Assembly (NCBI RefSeq): GCF_040954835.1
Contig: NC_090723.1
Coordinates: forward strand, 3,544,001-3,608,000
DNA length: 64,000 nucleotides
Origin: Lepisosteus oculatus
Taxonomy: Eukaryota; Chordata; Actinopteri; Semionotiformes; Lepisosteidae
Direction: 5' to 3'
The first letter of the stretch is position 1; every line of letters starts with the position of its first letter. The notes below the pieces were generated by a model. It did no database searches and had not been told where the DNA came from. It saw only the letters and a list, made by a program, of their open reading frames with translations. The translations under genes and the position numbers were made by a program. Positions 47,016 through 62,000 of this stretch are shown here, in pieces.

Positions 47016-50000
47016 CTGTGCCAACACAACCCAAGAAAGCGCATTTGAAATTCGGGTGGCAGTGAAGTCTGCTTGAAACGATCCCACGCACGGCACCTGC
47101 TGCAGCTCCTCTCTGAAATGCATCGGGGGGAGCTTGCTCTGCAAGCTGTGGCAGTTTTCCCCATTGGATTCCTGCGCTAGCAGAATCACCCTCATCAAAA
47201 CGTGCTTTTGACATAAAAAAGGCTATAATTTAAGTGGAGATCATCCGGCAGACTCAGCAGACATATCTATGCATTTTTTGAGAGCTGCCAAACCCGGTGG
47301 GTCACCAATCCTGGTCCCACAAAGCTACCAAGATGAATGACTCTTATTCCAGTCCTGCTCTGAATTACTGAACTGAACCAAGCACTGACTTAACCAATGA
47401 GGAGAAGCATGATTTCTGTATTGGACACTAGTGGCCTCTATACTGTCAAAAAGCACTAGCCATCAGCAGCACTGATAAAAATGAGCAGCTATGTTGCAAT
47501 CAGGCTGTGCCATTACCAGTGAGACTGCAGCCCTCAATGGAGGCTCTTCTCAGTGTAACCCTCGGACCCAGAACCCTGTGAGGTGTCGGTGAGTGTGGCG
47601 CAGTGACGCAGGCTCACCTGTGCTGGGACTGGCTGTCCCGTGAACAGGGCTTTGTAGGCAGAGGCAGCTACTAACAGGGCTCCCTTTACCAGACCACCTG
47701 CTATTCCTCCCTGGGATCTGTGGAGAAAGCAAGTCTCGACTCTCAAAGCTCTCACACCAGTGCACGAGGCAGCTGAAATATTTTAAAAGGCTTAACGTTA
47801 ACAGACCTACACAAATCTCATTACAGGATGATTTTGCTGCACCTTTGCTTGTAGCAAAGGCCTGTCCTAAGAAAGCTTGCTAAACAAGAATAATAAGATG
47901 CTTTAAATTCTATTTTTGCTGCAGTGAATATAAACACGACAAGAAGGCTGCATTATAGAAAAATCTTGCCAGCTGTGCCAAAATGAAATTTTGAAGAAAA
48001 ATGAAGAAATACTAAATAGTTTCTTATAATGTCACAGCACTGCGGTCACCTGAGTTTATCTCCTTATTTGCAATAAACATATGAAAAGACACTACCTGTC
48101 ATCTTGGATACAGTCTTGTCTTGAGGTTAAACTTCCAGTGACAACCGCTGGCTGGCTTTGCACAGGACTGGAAACTAGAGGGGGAACATTTTTAAAGTAA
48201 GATTGAAGTGTGACCTAACATCTAAGTTGAACAGATGCAATTTCAGAATACAGCAATTTTAAAACCTGTGCAGAATGAAACCTAGTTGCTTCTTAAGGAC
48301 ATAAGGAAGGCATGAGCAGGTTTTTGTAGCAGCCTTAAAAGTTGCACACATTAGTGATGACTCTACAAAAAAACAATAAAATGCTTATTTGGAATAAAGT
48401 ATGGGATAATGAGCATCTTAATATGCTTTTGCATGAACCAAACATTATGCAATAAGTACTCAGAGGCATGTGGAAATGACACAGGAACAGGAATTCATTC
48501 AACTACAGTCAAGTAAGATCTTACATTTTCCATGCACAGTTGACTGTAGCCCTAATAAATTTGTAAGCCACCAAACTGAATCATGCTTCTGTTAAATCAA
48601 TATCCTTTTAACTACAACTTTTACTTTACTGAAAGCCTATACTGAAAGTAAATATACACCCCACTTAACGATCAGCAGGACCCAGTACATTTTATTCGTG
48701 CTTAAAGTAAACCACACGGTCTTCTGGTGGTTTCCAGCCTTCTATCTTTTGAAAGAGCAATAAAACCACATTTCCTTCCCCACCACACAAGCCTTCAGAC
48801 TGGTTTATCTGCTTACTTCCACACGCAGATATGAAACACGCACAGATATCTGCTTAGGTATATGGGACATCTTAAACACCAAAAAATAACCTTGCTGCCT
48901 GCATCCAATTAATAAGATAACCTGTAGAAATATAATTGGCATGATTTCAGGACTTAAGTCACAATTGTATTCCTTTCTTTATCTGTATTTTTTCCCCTCC
49001 AGATCCACCAAAGCATTGACTGAGAATCTTCCTGCCCAGTGAGGACAGAGCACATTCTGTACACTCCCCTGTCAGATTCAGGGAGGCAGAAGTGATTAAC
49101 AGTGATCGCTTCTTAGGCTATATCTTCGTTGTGCTATAAAACAAGAGTAGCACATGCTGAAGAGTATTACCAAAATTGTTTAATGACATGGAGTTTATTA
49201 TCCTTTTATCACTGTGCCTCTGCTTTCAGACTAATGCTTTTGTTTATTTAGTGTGATTAGAAAACATTACAAAGTGGCAATTACAATGTGCTGGCTGTAT
49301 ATGACCAAAGCAAGCAAGCAAATCTCTTAAATCTCAGCACATATAACCTGTCCTGTGTAATACTGCATGCTCATTTTTTAAATTATTTTTAAAATTTCCA
49401 ATCTATTTCAAAATCTATGGTGCGTGCCTGTTCTCACCCTTACTTACTGCTCTGTGGTATGGACTCACGAACAATTTCAGTGATTGTGAAATGCTTGAGC
49501 AGGATAAAAGCAATCATCTTATGACTACAGTGCCAATGTACTTCCCTACAAACACTACTCTGGCATGCGAGTCTGACAGGGAGAGGCGCGTGATTAGAAC
49601 TCAGACCTAACTGCATCTGTTGGCTACCGGAAAGCTTTGCAAAAAACATCACTTAAACTCACTCACACACTCATTTTTAACTGTTCTTATGGTCCAACAT
49701 TTGCAGCAGGGTGCTTGTAAAAATGCAAGCATGATCAGAACAGAGCACTGAGGAGGTTTGTACACACAAAAATGGGATCACGAAGAATGTGTTCCCATAC
49801 ACACACCAGAGGGCTCCAACAGCCCCAGGATGCACCAGAGGAATTGGAAATCTCAGTGCCCTTTAGCATGGCTACTGTTATCCAGGGGAACATATTAATC
49901 ATGCTCTCATAGACCTTCTATAGGCACTGTAGGTAAATGGTCAGAAATATGCATACAGTTTCAAACATCAGTCATGAATTCCAGAAACAGGCAGGGCCCA

Positions 50001-53000
50001 GGGCTTACCTTCAATCATGTCTTCTTGTGGAGGTGGAGAACGCTCACCGGCACGCAGTGCTTCCATCTCACTCCGGTCTTGGTTCCAGGTGTTGCTCTCT
50101 TCCCTGGAAATGCAAACAAGTTCATTCCAGCATGAGAGCCACAAGCCACTACAATGATACAAAGCCATTAGACTGTGGTATTTCAGGGGCATTAATGCAA
50201 GCAAAGAAATATACAACCTTGTCTTCAAAAGCTAAAATTAAATCTACAAGTACAAGCAAACATCTGAGAAACTGATACTATATCAGCATTTAAAAAGGCA
50301 AACCAGCTGTCGTGTGGAATCCTTACGAAGCTGTCTAACAAAGTGACATTCACTAAGCACTTTCACATTCTGTATTTAAAAGGTTGTGATCGTGCTCTAA
50401 ATGCAACACTTATGGTCAAATAAAAGACTGTTCAAGTCTGCATTAGTGGTACTCATGTCTCAGAGGGGAGTTAGAGAGCATGTGCTGGTGTTTCTCTCTC
50501 TCTCTGAGGGCCTTCTTAAAATAAACCCATTTCAAAACTGCACTGAACTGCACAGTAAAATCCCTGTGGGGGAGCTAAGGCCAATCCCGGCAAGCAGTCC
50601 ACCACTGGGCACACAGCACACGGGCACACAGACAAGCACACACTCACACCAGGGCCAATTTTCCAAGAAGCTAATTAATCTACCAGTACGTCTTCTACTG
50701 TGAGAGGAAACCCGAGCACCCAGAGGAAAGGAAACCCACACAAACAAGTGGAGAATATACAAACTCCACGCAGACAGCACCCCAGGGCCCCAACGCTGTG
50801 AGGCAGCAATGCTAGCCATTGCGCCACCCAAGAATACCTGACAAATGTCAAAAATAAAATCAATGCAATTTAGTGCAGAGCATGGAATCCAGATCGCCTG
50901 CAGCAAAAGGACTGATCAGGAAGAAAGGCGTCAGCACGGTGCAAAGTCCACGTATGAGCAAGCACACAGGTGTAACTGCAGCGCTCTGCCTCTGCACTCA
51001 AACCAATGCAGCTGCAGAGCGATGCAATCCAGGCTGTGCCTGTACCTGGGCTGCAGTGTGGCCGGGGTGGGCACCACCTCAGGGGTGAGCGGCACAGCAT
51101 CCAGGGTCTGGGAGGCACACAGCATGTCGTTCACGCTGTGTCCCGGGACCGCGGCCGCCCTCTGCCCCTCGGGAGCGCCGAGCTCCGACTGCTCCGGCGC
51201 CGAGTCCGTCTCCATGCTGCTGGCCTCAGTGCCGGGCTGGGACAGGGCCGAGCTGTACATGGACTCCCCCAGCGGCCGGCTGGTGTCGAAGCAGTCCGGC
51301 AGGATGATGATGTAATCCTCAGAGGCAGAGGAGCCCTGGCTCTGCACCTCGTCCTGATCGTCCTGGGCCATCTCCTCATCCCCCTCTCGCTCCGAGCCAG
51401 AGCCCGCGTGGACGCTCTCGATATCCGACTCCTCGCACTCCTCTGGAGGCAGCGGAGAAACACAGTCACCGACTCCTTCAATGACATCTGCGTGGACCAT
51501 GCTGTGGGTCACTAATATTCCATCAGAGGAGCAGAAAGATAACTTCTCTTTAAAGATACATCTCTTACAGAATTAAATACCAGCTATAAACTCTGAAATA
51601 ATAACTTTTATTAATAAAGGGCCTTTCCAAACCAAGGATGCTGTGCATAGTGATTAAGAATAAAAAAGTACCAAAAAAAAAGAAAAGGTGAAAAGAAAAA
51701 ATGAAACATGAACATACAGGATAGAATGTAGGGCAATCCAACATTTGCCCTAGTAAAAAGGTGAGGTTTGAGTTTAGATTTGAATAGAGGCAAAGACTTT
51801 GTCTCTCAAAGAGTCAGATGAAGAGCTTTCAATAGGAAAGGGACAGAAATGTGACAGAAAAGGGAGGGTCACCAAATGTCTGAGATTAAGTCCTGGGTAC
51901 AGTGAGAAAAGGACCAGCCCCAGATGAAGGGAGCCTACAGGAGGCAGTGCAGACGTGAAGGAATTCTGAGTTAAATGATGGAGACAGATTATTTTAATCC
52001 TTAATAGTGGGTAACAAGGTCTTGTATTGAGTTCGTGATTTTTAGGTAATCCAGATAAAGACTTAAGTATAGGAGTGATATGCTTCCAAGGTCTGAAATG
52101 AGACAATAATTGCACAGGGAGCTGGGCTTTGCACACCTGGACGTCTGAGGCTTTCTTGTGCAGGCTGGACCTGCTCTCTGGCACACTTCCCTTCAGAGAA
52201 CGCACTCAACAGCGGTCTCCTCTCACTGGGCTCATCTCCAGGACTTCCGCCAGAAGAGACGATCTCCTGCCCCTGTAAGCAAGCTGCAAGAAAACGAGAT
52301 GAGCCTGTTGACTGACAGATCGCCTGGAACAGGCTACTGTGACAATGACCCCAAAACACGGGGTCACAATGTAATCATGTAATGCATATGACACCATAAG
52401 AAACTGCAAATTGGGTTGTAACTTCTATTCCTAAGCACGTGTGATCAGATGGGTTAGGTGCTGAATTTACTTGTGAGGATAACGACACTTCCAATACCAC
52501 ATTACAAGAACATGTTTAATTGTATTTGATTGATGTAATCTAAAACCTTAAATAATTTGACAAGCAGATACAACTGATATAACAGTAATAGTGCTCTAGA
52601 TAACAAGATGTTGTTATTTAGTGTTACAAGCATCCATCCATTTTCTAACCCAGCAAGCGACAGGCGCAAGGCAGGATGCACCCTTGACAGGACACTCACT
52701 CACAACCGGACCAATACTCCCAGACGCCAATTAACCTACCAGTATGTCTCTCAACCATGGAAGGAAACCAGAGCACCTGGAGGAAAGCCATGTGAACATG
52801 GGGATAACATACAAACTCCATGCCGATAGCCCCCAGGGTCTGGAATTGAACCCAGGGCCACAGCAGCAATGCCAATCATTGTGCCACTGTAGTACCCTTT
52901 AATGTTACATATTGTTCAGAAAAAGATCCCTTGTACTATCCCACCTTCCAAGACAACACATTCCACTGTGATCATGCCTTGGAGCGAATCTACCTGTGGA

Positions 53001-56000
53001 ACTCAATGAGGCAACAATGAGGATGACATGAAGCCTTTTCCCCCTCTCTGTACACAGCTCTTACTCCTCTGACTGTCGGGCTTGTTCCTCCTCGGGGGGG
53101 TGTGGTCGGGAGCCTCCTCCAGGGTCAGAGAGCGAATCACCGTCTCGCACACGAACTGCGTCCCACTGATGTCCTCTTCCCCCTCCTCCTGGGCCGGCCC
53201 GCTCCCCGCCTCAAGGGGCACTCCTGAAATCACAGGGCAACCAGCACAGTCAGGCACATGAGGTGAGGGCAAAGCTGGCGACACACTGAAAGACTCATTT
53301 ATAGCACCTTTATTTTTTTTTTACAAAACATGCCCAAGATCTACGGAAATAAGGAGCCTAGATTCCAAAAGGCAACAGAGGCACTGCCTCAGTGGACATG
53401 AGCAGATCAGCCTTCTTTTAGGCTAAACAGATTTTTTGTCTCATGTGGGATGTATACTTTATATAACAGAATGTCAAAACATCCATCCACATCAAAATTC
53501 TTATTTTATTTTTTTCCTGAGTGCGAACATCTATGTATCTGAACCACAATGTCCCAGTCCTTGAACTAGAGCCTGTTTTCTCAGTTAAAACTGAGGTCTT
53601 AACAGTATTATCTCTTTCTTCCTTATACAGTACAATGGAGAAGGTCTATTAAACCATGACGCAATATTAGTGAACAATATTAGTGAATCTTGTGGGAGAA
53701 ACACCAAGTTCAGTTTCATGGCTTCACAATAAGGGAACTGGCGAGATAAGTACAGCACACAAAACTAACCCACAACAAAAGAGAGGTTATAGGTGAGACA
53801 AGCTCCTATAGCCCATCCAGCTTGCTCAGTGGCAGCTGAGTGATCCAAAGATCTCATCCAGACATCTCTGGAGAGAAGCCTGGGCAGCTTTCAGACAGGA
53901 ACAACCCACTGTGGGGAAAAATGTGTTTCCTGGCCTTGGTTCTAATCACACTTTCCTTCCCCTCTGGCCCTCTAGTTCGGGTTTCAGTGCTGGCTTTGGA
54001 GAAGTCCATTGAGTTGACTTCATCAAGTTCAATTCAATGCCTTTAGCAGAACAAGAACAAGTCAGAACAAGACATACCGTGGTGCCCAAATCAGGGATGT
54101 CTCTGGCTGGGTCTAAGCTGGGACTGTTTTGCATTACGGTGATATCTTACTAGAGTGTTGCATAATTTGCATAACAATTAGATTCACCAGGTATTCTTCC
54201 TATAGAAAGTTTTGCTTTTTACAAGATTACAAGATTCTTACAAGATTCTGGATTTCCTATTTCATATCAATTTTACATTCATGTTTTTGCTACATGCAGT
54301 CATCTACAATTGTTTACTTTAAATGTTACTTGCCAGGTGCTTGCCCAGTCTTCAATTATGTATAACTCTTTTTGGAGTTTTTTTTTAACATCTTGTACAG
54401 TTTTGGTTAATTCTGTAACAAACCCAGGACTATTACATGTTTTTGCTTTTTCCTTAGTGCTGCTTCTCTGAACAGCTTCTCTGTCTCACCGGTCATATCA
54501 CAGTAGCTGCCAGCTAAAACCAGTTTAAGATTGAGGTTTTGCACTATAATCAGGAAATGAGAAGAGAAGAGAAACGCGTATGCAGCTATGATGAAGCCTG
54601 CTGGCTCCACTTTCACACCTGCAAACAGCAATCAAACACATCAAGACACAGTCTCTCCACTGTGACATTAACCAACCCCATCATGGAGTAGGTATGGGGC
54701 CTTATTGACATTAATTTTCAAAGCAACAAATACCTCAAATAGATGAAACAAGCCGAAAAGTGGGCATGAAGAAATAAGTTATGTTGCCGACATCACCTTA
54801 ATTTATTCTCTATTCCAATTGCTCTGCGCCACATGAGAGTGGACGTTTTACAGTCAGAGACAGACAGAGCATGCAGCGAAACCCTGCATGAGAAAAAGAA
54901 GTGAAGCAAAGACTTGATTTCCACTTGTAATGCGAACAAAGGGCCCGCACACCAGCCTGGTGCTTCAGTCCCCCTATGGGTGCTCTTTCGGCGAAGGGTG
55001 GGAAAGGGCCAGGCAGGGCCCCGTGGCGGAGGAGACCCCGTGGTGCAGCAGACAGGCTTACCAAGCAGCGGCTTCAGCGCAGAGCCCTCCGCCTCCTCCT
55101 CGATGAGGCCCAGGCCTGGCTTCTCCAGCAGGGGCCCGTCGCAGGGCAGGGGGGACATGCAGGGAGTCATGTCTGCGGCAGACACACACAATCTCACGAC
55201 TCGCCAGCGGCTACGCGCAACGCCTTCCAGCCGGGGGAAGGAAGCACACAACCGAATAAGACTCTGATGCCTTTCACTGACTTTCCCTCATCTCGTTGGA
55301 TGAACTTGCACAAAGCACTGCTCTCTGAATGGCAACTCGGCACTGGCAGTGAATATTTCACTGGCCATCCCCTGCATGGATCTTCCCATAAAACTGGATG
55401 TGTGAAGACCAAAGAATACCTCATTATACTGAATTAACATTGAAAATAGCATATTAGTTATTCTGCTCGGTAAACACGTTTACTGTAGATGATGCTGTGC
55501 TTCCAGAAATGTCCGCAGCTCAGCTGCACTCAGATTCTCTCACTGCCGTAGCCGAGACAATGTGATGTTTTGTGTTCCTTGTATGTTTTTTCCTCGTTTT
55601 TCCTTTCTCTTTGGTTTTTTGTGCATGTTCTGTTTTGTTCTGTAACGGCTTTGTCTTTATCTCCCCCATGAGGTTGGGGTACAACCAGAATTAAAAAAAT
55701 CGTCATTTTGTACAACTGTGCCTTTTTATCACAGCTGACAGATTTCTTATCCTTCATTATGACTTGGTTTATGCAGGCTGCACTCTGTAATATTGGCCAT
55801 ACTGCACTGATCACACACAGGAAGTGTTTACCAGAGGAAAGGCTCTCTTAAATGCTGTGGATTTGGTGGCATATTTAATGTCAGAGCGTAAAAAGGCGCA
55901 GAACCATTTCAATGTATGTAACACTATTCTTACTTCAGGATGCCTAATTGTCTCTTTATTTAGGATTAGAGATACTTATATTCAATACAAGACCAAAAGA

Positions 56001-59000
56001 TCTACTGCATGAAATCCTGAGGACAGTGTGGTAATGGCGATTTAATTCGAGCTCTTCAGCAGTCTTACCAACTGGTGTGTTGTGAGGCACTCTCTCCAGC
56101 TCCTGGACAATGTTAATATCCAGAAGTTCAAAGGATAGCAGGTCCTAAGAAACAGAATGTATCACACAAACTTTTGTTGGGCAATTCTCTTCAGTGTTCA
56201 TGATTACCCATTAAAAAACATTTCAGTTTAATTGCTACTATTGCTAACACCATCAGATTTCTATTCAAATATACAGTATATGCAGCACTTAATGTGCTCA
56301 AGTCTAGATCAGGGAGATGCTGCTTCAAAGAACTTTCACATTCCGTACTGCATGAAAATCATCCTTCTTACACTTTAGACCACCTTTAAACTGACTTTAC
56401 TCCTTATAGACAGGTGTGCAGCTGCTCAGGAATAACCCTGAGTATTTTCTTTTCATGCTGTAAAATGAAGATGCTGGGAAGCCCCCCTGTCACCTGTGCT
56501 GTGAGCAGATCCACCGATGGGATGTAATACTCCCTGTCTGGAGAAGGAATTTTGAAGTTCCTAGGTGTGACAGGAGTCTCTTCCTCTTTTTCCGAAGAGT
56601 GGGGCTGCGCCACTTCACTGCAAAGTTCTCTCTCCTGCAAAAATAATTTTAGAAAAATGAGCCAACCAGGTTTCCTCAGAAGTGTGCATATCTTAGGAAA
56701 ACAGCAGTCTCACAAGAGCACTGTTTCACAGCACGGAACAGGAGGGTGATGGGAACAGTACCCAAAGGGCAGCGAAAGCTGGTACAGTGCCACGCACGGG
56801 CACATTTCAGAGTTAAGTATCATATGGACGAAGATGTCCAAGAGGAAACTTGCCTCTGGCTTGCTACAAAGTGCTGGGTCTTGTCCTTCAGCACAGTACT
56901 CGGCGGTGAGGGGGTCCACCACAATGCTGCACCACACCCTGGGCCCGAACTGCTCCCCCCGGTGGGCCAAGCGCCAGTGCGAGGTGTAGGTGCCCTCCTG
57001 GCCTGGAGCCACAAACTCCACACACACCACGCCCACCTGGCCCGGTTGCAGAAACGGCACCACCACCTCCTTCTTCTCCCCTGTGGCCAGATCCAGGTTC
57101 CCCCACATGAACTTCAGCTGCAGAAAACAAAGCAGCATTTCACACACTTACTTAGCTGAACCCCGGTAAGGGCTCCGCGTCACAAACACGCATCCTGATC
57201 TGGCATGGTGACCCCAGCAATGAGTCAGGGAGCAACTCGGGGACGACAGCTTTCCTCATGCAAGTACCCATAGGGTACTGGAAAGAGAAAGTAAGGAATA
57301 CAACATCCTCAGGATTTTTACAGCAGCTACAACTTAACATGAAATGTGAAAATTAGGGGGCACGTAATAAATGATCCAGAAAGAAACAACCGGACTATCC
57401 ATTAAAGAAACAAGCCAGAAGGAGTTATCTCCTCATCAGGTAAAGCCAGGTAAAGCGATCTGCCCGAGCACCTTGGTTTCCACAGTCCAGCTGACAGTGC
57501 CAGTGTTCTTCATCCTCCAGTACTTGATGAACTTGGTACCGGGCTGGAGGCGTGTCCCATCAGGCAGGTTCTCATCCAGGAACACAGCTGTCATGGTGGG
57601 CACCATGGGGGCACAGGACTGCTTTGGACTCCTATTCAAACAAGACGGGACCATTTCTAGTTTAATGCCGCCTACTTCGATCCAGGTCTTACATATAAAA
57701 TTAATCACACTAAACTAATGCAAAAGAACGCACAGGAAAGCGGGAAAGTTGTTTGGTTATAGGCACCAGAAGGGACTGCTTCGGATAGAAAAATACTGCA
57801 TTTCTTGTGAACGGATTGTGCTTCAGAGCACATTTCTGACTGGAGACCTGCATGCCTTCTGCTTGTATTTGCTGGCAGCTGTCAAAACAGCTGTGTCACA
57901 TGTCACTCTGCATTTCTTTCCTCGCAAACACAAAGACCCCTTTAAAAGTGGTTTCCAGGCCAGATCCCCATTACCACAGAAGTAAACGGGAGGAAAGGCC
58001 TATCAGGTCAGCCCGAGCCCCTGAGCGTCATTTCCGACACACGAGCACACGGATCCTCACTGGGCGCCGCTGGCCACCGTCCCTCTCGGCTGCAGCAGCA
58101 CGGGGTCCGCGGCCCCCTCGCCGGCGGCGCTCCACTGCGCGCTCCGCCTCTCCATGCGCAGCTGCTTCTTGATCTCGCGCACTTCGGCCTTCAGCTGCCT
58201 CTTCTCCGCCTTCAGCCTCTGCTTTTCAGCCTTCCTGAAGCTCTTGTCGATCCGCTTCTGCAACCTGAAACAAACACAGCGTCCGGGTGCATGTAAACAA
58301 TAACCCAGCGGCAGATTCAGAGGATGAGCAAGTTCACTGCCCAGGGGTTGCTATGAGGCTTTGCTGGCAATCAGCACTAAGTGCACTAAGTGCAAACAGA
58401 GCTAAAGGTCACAGATTGGATCACAAACAACTGTTACCACATGAGCTGCAGTCTTACATTTCAGTCCATTTTATTTTAATATTGTTCAATTTTCCCACTT
58501 TTTCCCCATGTTCTGCATGCGTAAGATTTTTCATATGTTGATATCTGGTATTTAAAACACCGGCATAAAAAATGCAATGCAATGATCAGTTTTCACTTGG
58601 AGCTGTTTTCATGTTCTTAGCCAGCCCATTTTGAAATCCGCTTAGGCCAGACTCTTAGGTTTTGCATACTGACACTGGCCATTAAATCCCAGATTCGTCG
58701 CCTTAGTTCAGTTTTGTTTTGGATATTGCTGTGCTTTGTTTCATGTTGAGAAATATTACTTAAAGCAAAACAAACACTTCAACACTAAGGTCAAACAATA
58801 ATGGGAAAACTTTCCCAAGTTATCTTATAGATTCTGGTTACATTTAGTTAACCCTCATTAACTTCAAGTCTGGCAATAATTCATTTTTCCAACCCCCTTC
58901 TATTCATTTAGATAATAGGACTGCAATTCTTGGCAAACTCATCCACATGAAAGTACTTCTTACCTTCCACTTTCCCCTGTGACCGATGTCCCACAATCAA

Positions 59001-62000
59001 ACAGTGGAGGGACAAGTGTCCTGATTTTTACTAAGGAATGGGTGGGGTCATGCCCATAGCTGCACTGCTCACACAGAGTATAGGATGGGCACACACTGTT
59101 AGGAAATAAAACAATCATGCAGCTCAATGAAGAATGTCTAAGTAAGCATCACAAATAAAATGGTACTTTTGGTTTCCAAGCTATCACATGCAAATCAAAA
59201 GGGCTGGTTTCCCCATCAAAAAAGAAAGGCAGTGGAGAGACAGGGGAATTCTGTTTAGTTGCTCATGTAGAGCAACTGCTTTTTTCCCCACTAACGGTAG
59301 CTCAAAGCTCAGGTAGCAGCAGTGAGGAAGACCTATGCCAAATGTTTTTCCTCTTGAGACCTGGCAAAAGCAGCCGCAACATAGGCTGTTGAAAAAATAG
59401 CAATAGGGAATTCTGATCCATGAAAATGCCAGCATGGACTTTAGAGTTATTTTCTGTGCTGGTATGATAGAGATTTTAGTTAATTGTAAGAATGCAATAT
59501 CCTGTGGTTTCTGACAACAAATTACTCAACTCTCTTCTTTATTAAAACATTTGGGGTTGTTTTGACTAAACCTGCTTAATTTAGGATATTGGCTTATATA
59601 TTTTTTGGAATAGTTGCAACAGTATTCAATAACAGAAACACTCAAATTAATGTATCAAAAAGTATAAAGTAGCTTATCAACTGCTTGGCCAACTACAGTA
59701 CAAATCTGATAACACTTAACAGCACAAACAGAATTTGAACATGAAAACACATTGTTTTAATCAGCACATTGAAGCCCTGCTGTTTATCTAGACATGTCAT
59801 TTTAAATAATAAGTACACATTAAAATGGGTAAAACAGTGCACAACTGAACGGCGTCACATTTAACCCTGTGGTTTGCATAACTGTGAAACGTATCATCAC
59901 ATTAACATCATATACAACTTCTGTTTATAATGGATTAATGCATCTTAAGCAGTTGAAAACGCACCTTTACAACAATGGCCTGTGGGTGGAATACTGCCAC
60001 ATGACAAATTTCTACAAAACTGTGCTGCAAGCCACCAGGTGGCCTCTGGGCCACAGAAGCAAGCAAGAGGTCTGCAAGAGAGAGAGAGCCCTGACCTGCA
60101 AAGGTAGCTGCCCCGCTGTGTCTGGGCCTGGCAGCTCTGGCAGGCAGGGAGCTTGGGTCTGTCTGCAGCTGTGGAGCTGACTTCTTGGACCTGGGCAGCC
60201 ACACTGCCTGGCTCCTCGGACGATGGCTGCGATACCTTCTGAATGCAGAACCTCTCGGAGAAATCCTGGCAAATCCGCTCCACGGCTTCCTTTACCAGCT
60301 GATCCTTGAACTACAGACAAGGCAGGAATTCAGTGGGGCATTTACAGTGCCTTGCAGAAGGATTCACTCCCTGCCAATGATGTCCCATTTTGTTGAATTA
60401 CAAAGGATTTTTCCAGTTTTCAGCAGGTAGATATTTTATTATTTGCACACTGGCCCAGTGGTTAAAACCGCTGCTTTGCGATTCCTTGAGTCACATCTGG
60501 GTCTGGGTGTTGGGATGAATCTATGCCAATCCAGAGCAAGGCTTCTCAACCGAGAAACTATCTGAATATGCCTAATCTGATGTGACCAACAATGCAGCTA
60601 AAGACTAGGGAGTACAATCCTGGATCAATCCTGCTGATGACAAATGTCAATCAGAACAATTAATTTACATGCGTTTTTTCTGTTCACTAAAGTGTGATGG
60701 CACCTGTTGCACATATTGTCATAAAAACTGATTATAATATAAATTTCAGTTGAGGCCCCATCTGCATATTCGATAATGCAAAAATTACCTTATAATCAAT
60801 TACATGAACTAGTGCAAAGGCAGCCTTAGCCAACACAATACAACCTACATGGATTATTAGCCGTATAAACATGCATGGATTGCTCACATGCATACCTTTT
60901 CCATGTAAGATGTAAACCATGCTGGAGGAGCCTGATCATTCTCTCGGTTCACCTTGACTTCCTTTATCACCAACTGCAGACAAAGAAAGAAGTATTCACT
61001 TCCTACTGTAAGAAAAACACCCATCCATCCATTTTCTAACTGCTTCATCCACTTTAGGTTCGCAGGGGAGAAAGAGTCTGTCCCAGCAAGCAAAGGCAGG
61101 ATACACCCTGGACAGGATGCCAGTCCACTGGAGGGCACACACAGACACAACCAAAGACAGGCACACACTCAACCAAGGCCAATTTTCCCAGAAGCCAATG
61201 AACCCACAAGCATGTCTTTGGATTGTGGGAGGAAAGCTACACAAACACAGGGGAAACTTACAGACTACACACAGACGGCACCGCAGGTCTTTAACTGAAT
61301 CCAGGGCCCCGGCACTGTGAGTCAGCAATGTTAATCATTGTGCCACCCAAAAATATACACGCTGAAGATTAATTACCTGATGTGAACACCTCTTATTTCT
61401 GTTGCAATAATACCAAAAGGTTTGACATTGTACTTTGGAGTATGATTATAATGCAAAGGTAACCCAGCTCTCAGAAGCTTAAAGCAACTTCCAATCAAGT
61501 CCACCTCTGTTGCAATGGATTACAACAAACACTTGTGAAAAATCTGCTCTGCCTTTTTGTCTTTGTCTCCATTCCTTCACTTGCTTATTTTCACTTTGAT
61601 TTTATCTAACCCCACTGCACAACAGTGCCTCATACTCTACCATGCCAATGGATAGTGCACAGGCAGGTCTGCCAGTGGAATAAAGCCACAAGCCCTTTCT
61701 CGGTTACCGTTTCCTTGACTGGACTGGCTGCTGGCACATTCTGGCTGACAGGCTTGGCCGGAGCGGAGCAGTGCATCATGGGCTTGACGCCTGTCGTGAT
61801 CACGTCGTGGTCTCTCTTCCCACCTCCCCTCTCTCGCTCCCCCGTTCCAGAGGACCCCTTCACTTCATACACGTTCACGCGCAGCCGGTTCCCCTGCTTC
61901 TTCGCACTCTGTGGATGCAAGAGTGCAGAGTGCTTAATAAAAATGTATTTTTTTCATTTTTTTCCAGCATATGAAGACTTAACATATACTATATTGAACC

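Noticed and set aside
51006-51515. 169-codon plus-strand frame over the NBR1 LIR exon
   Set aside because: Antisense shadow of a conserved GC-rich coding exon.
54407-54631. Minus-strand frame ETEKLFREAALRKKQKH as an extra NBR1 exon
   Set aside because: The flanking exons at 55062 and 53223 already join in phase, and no matching splice sites were found.
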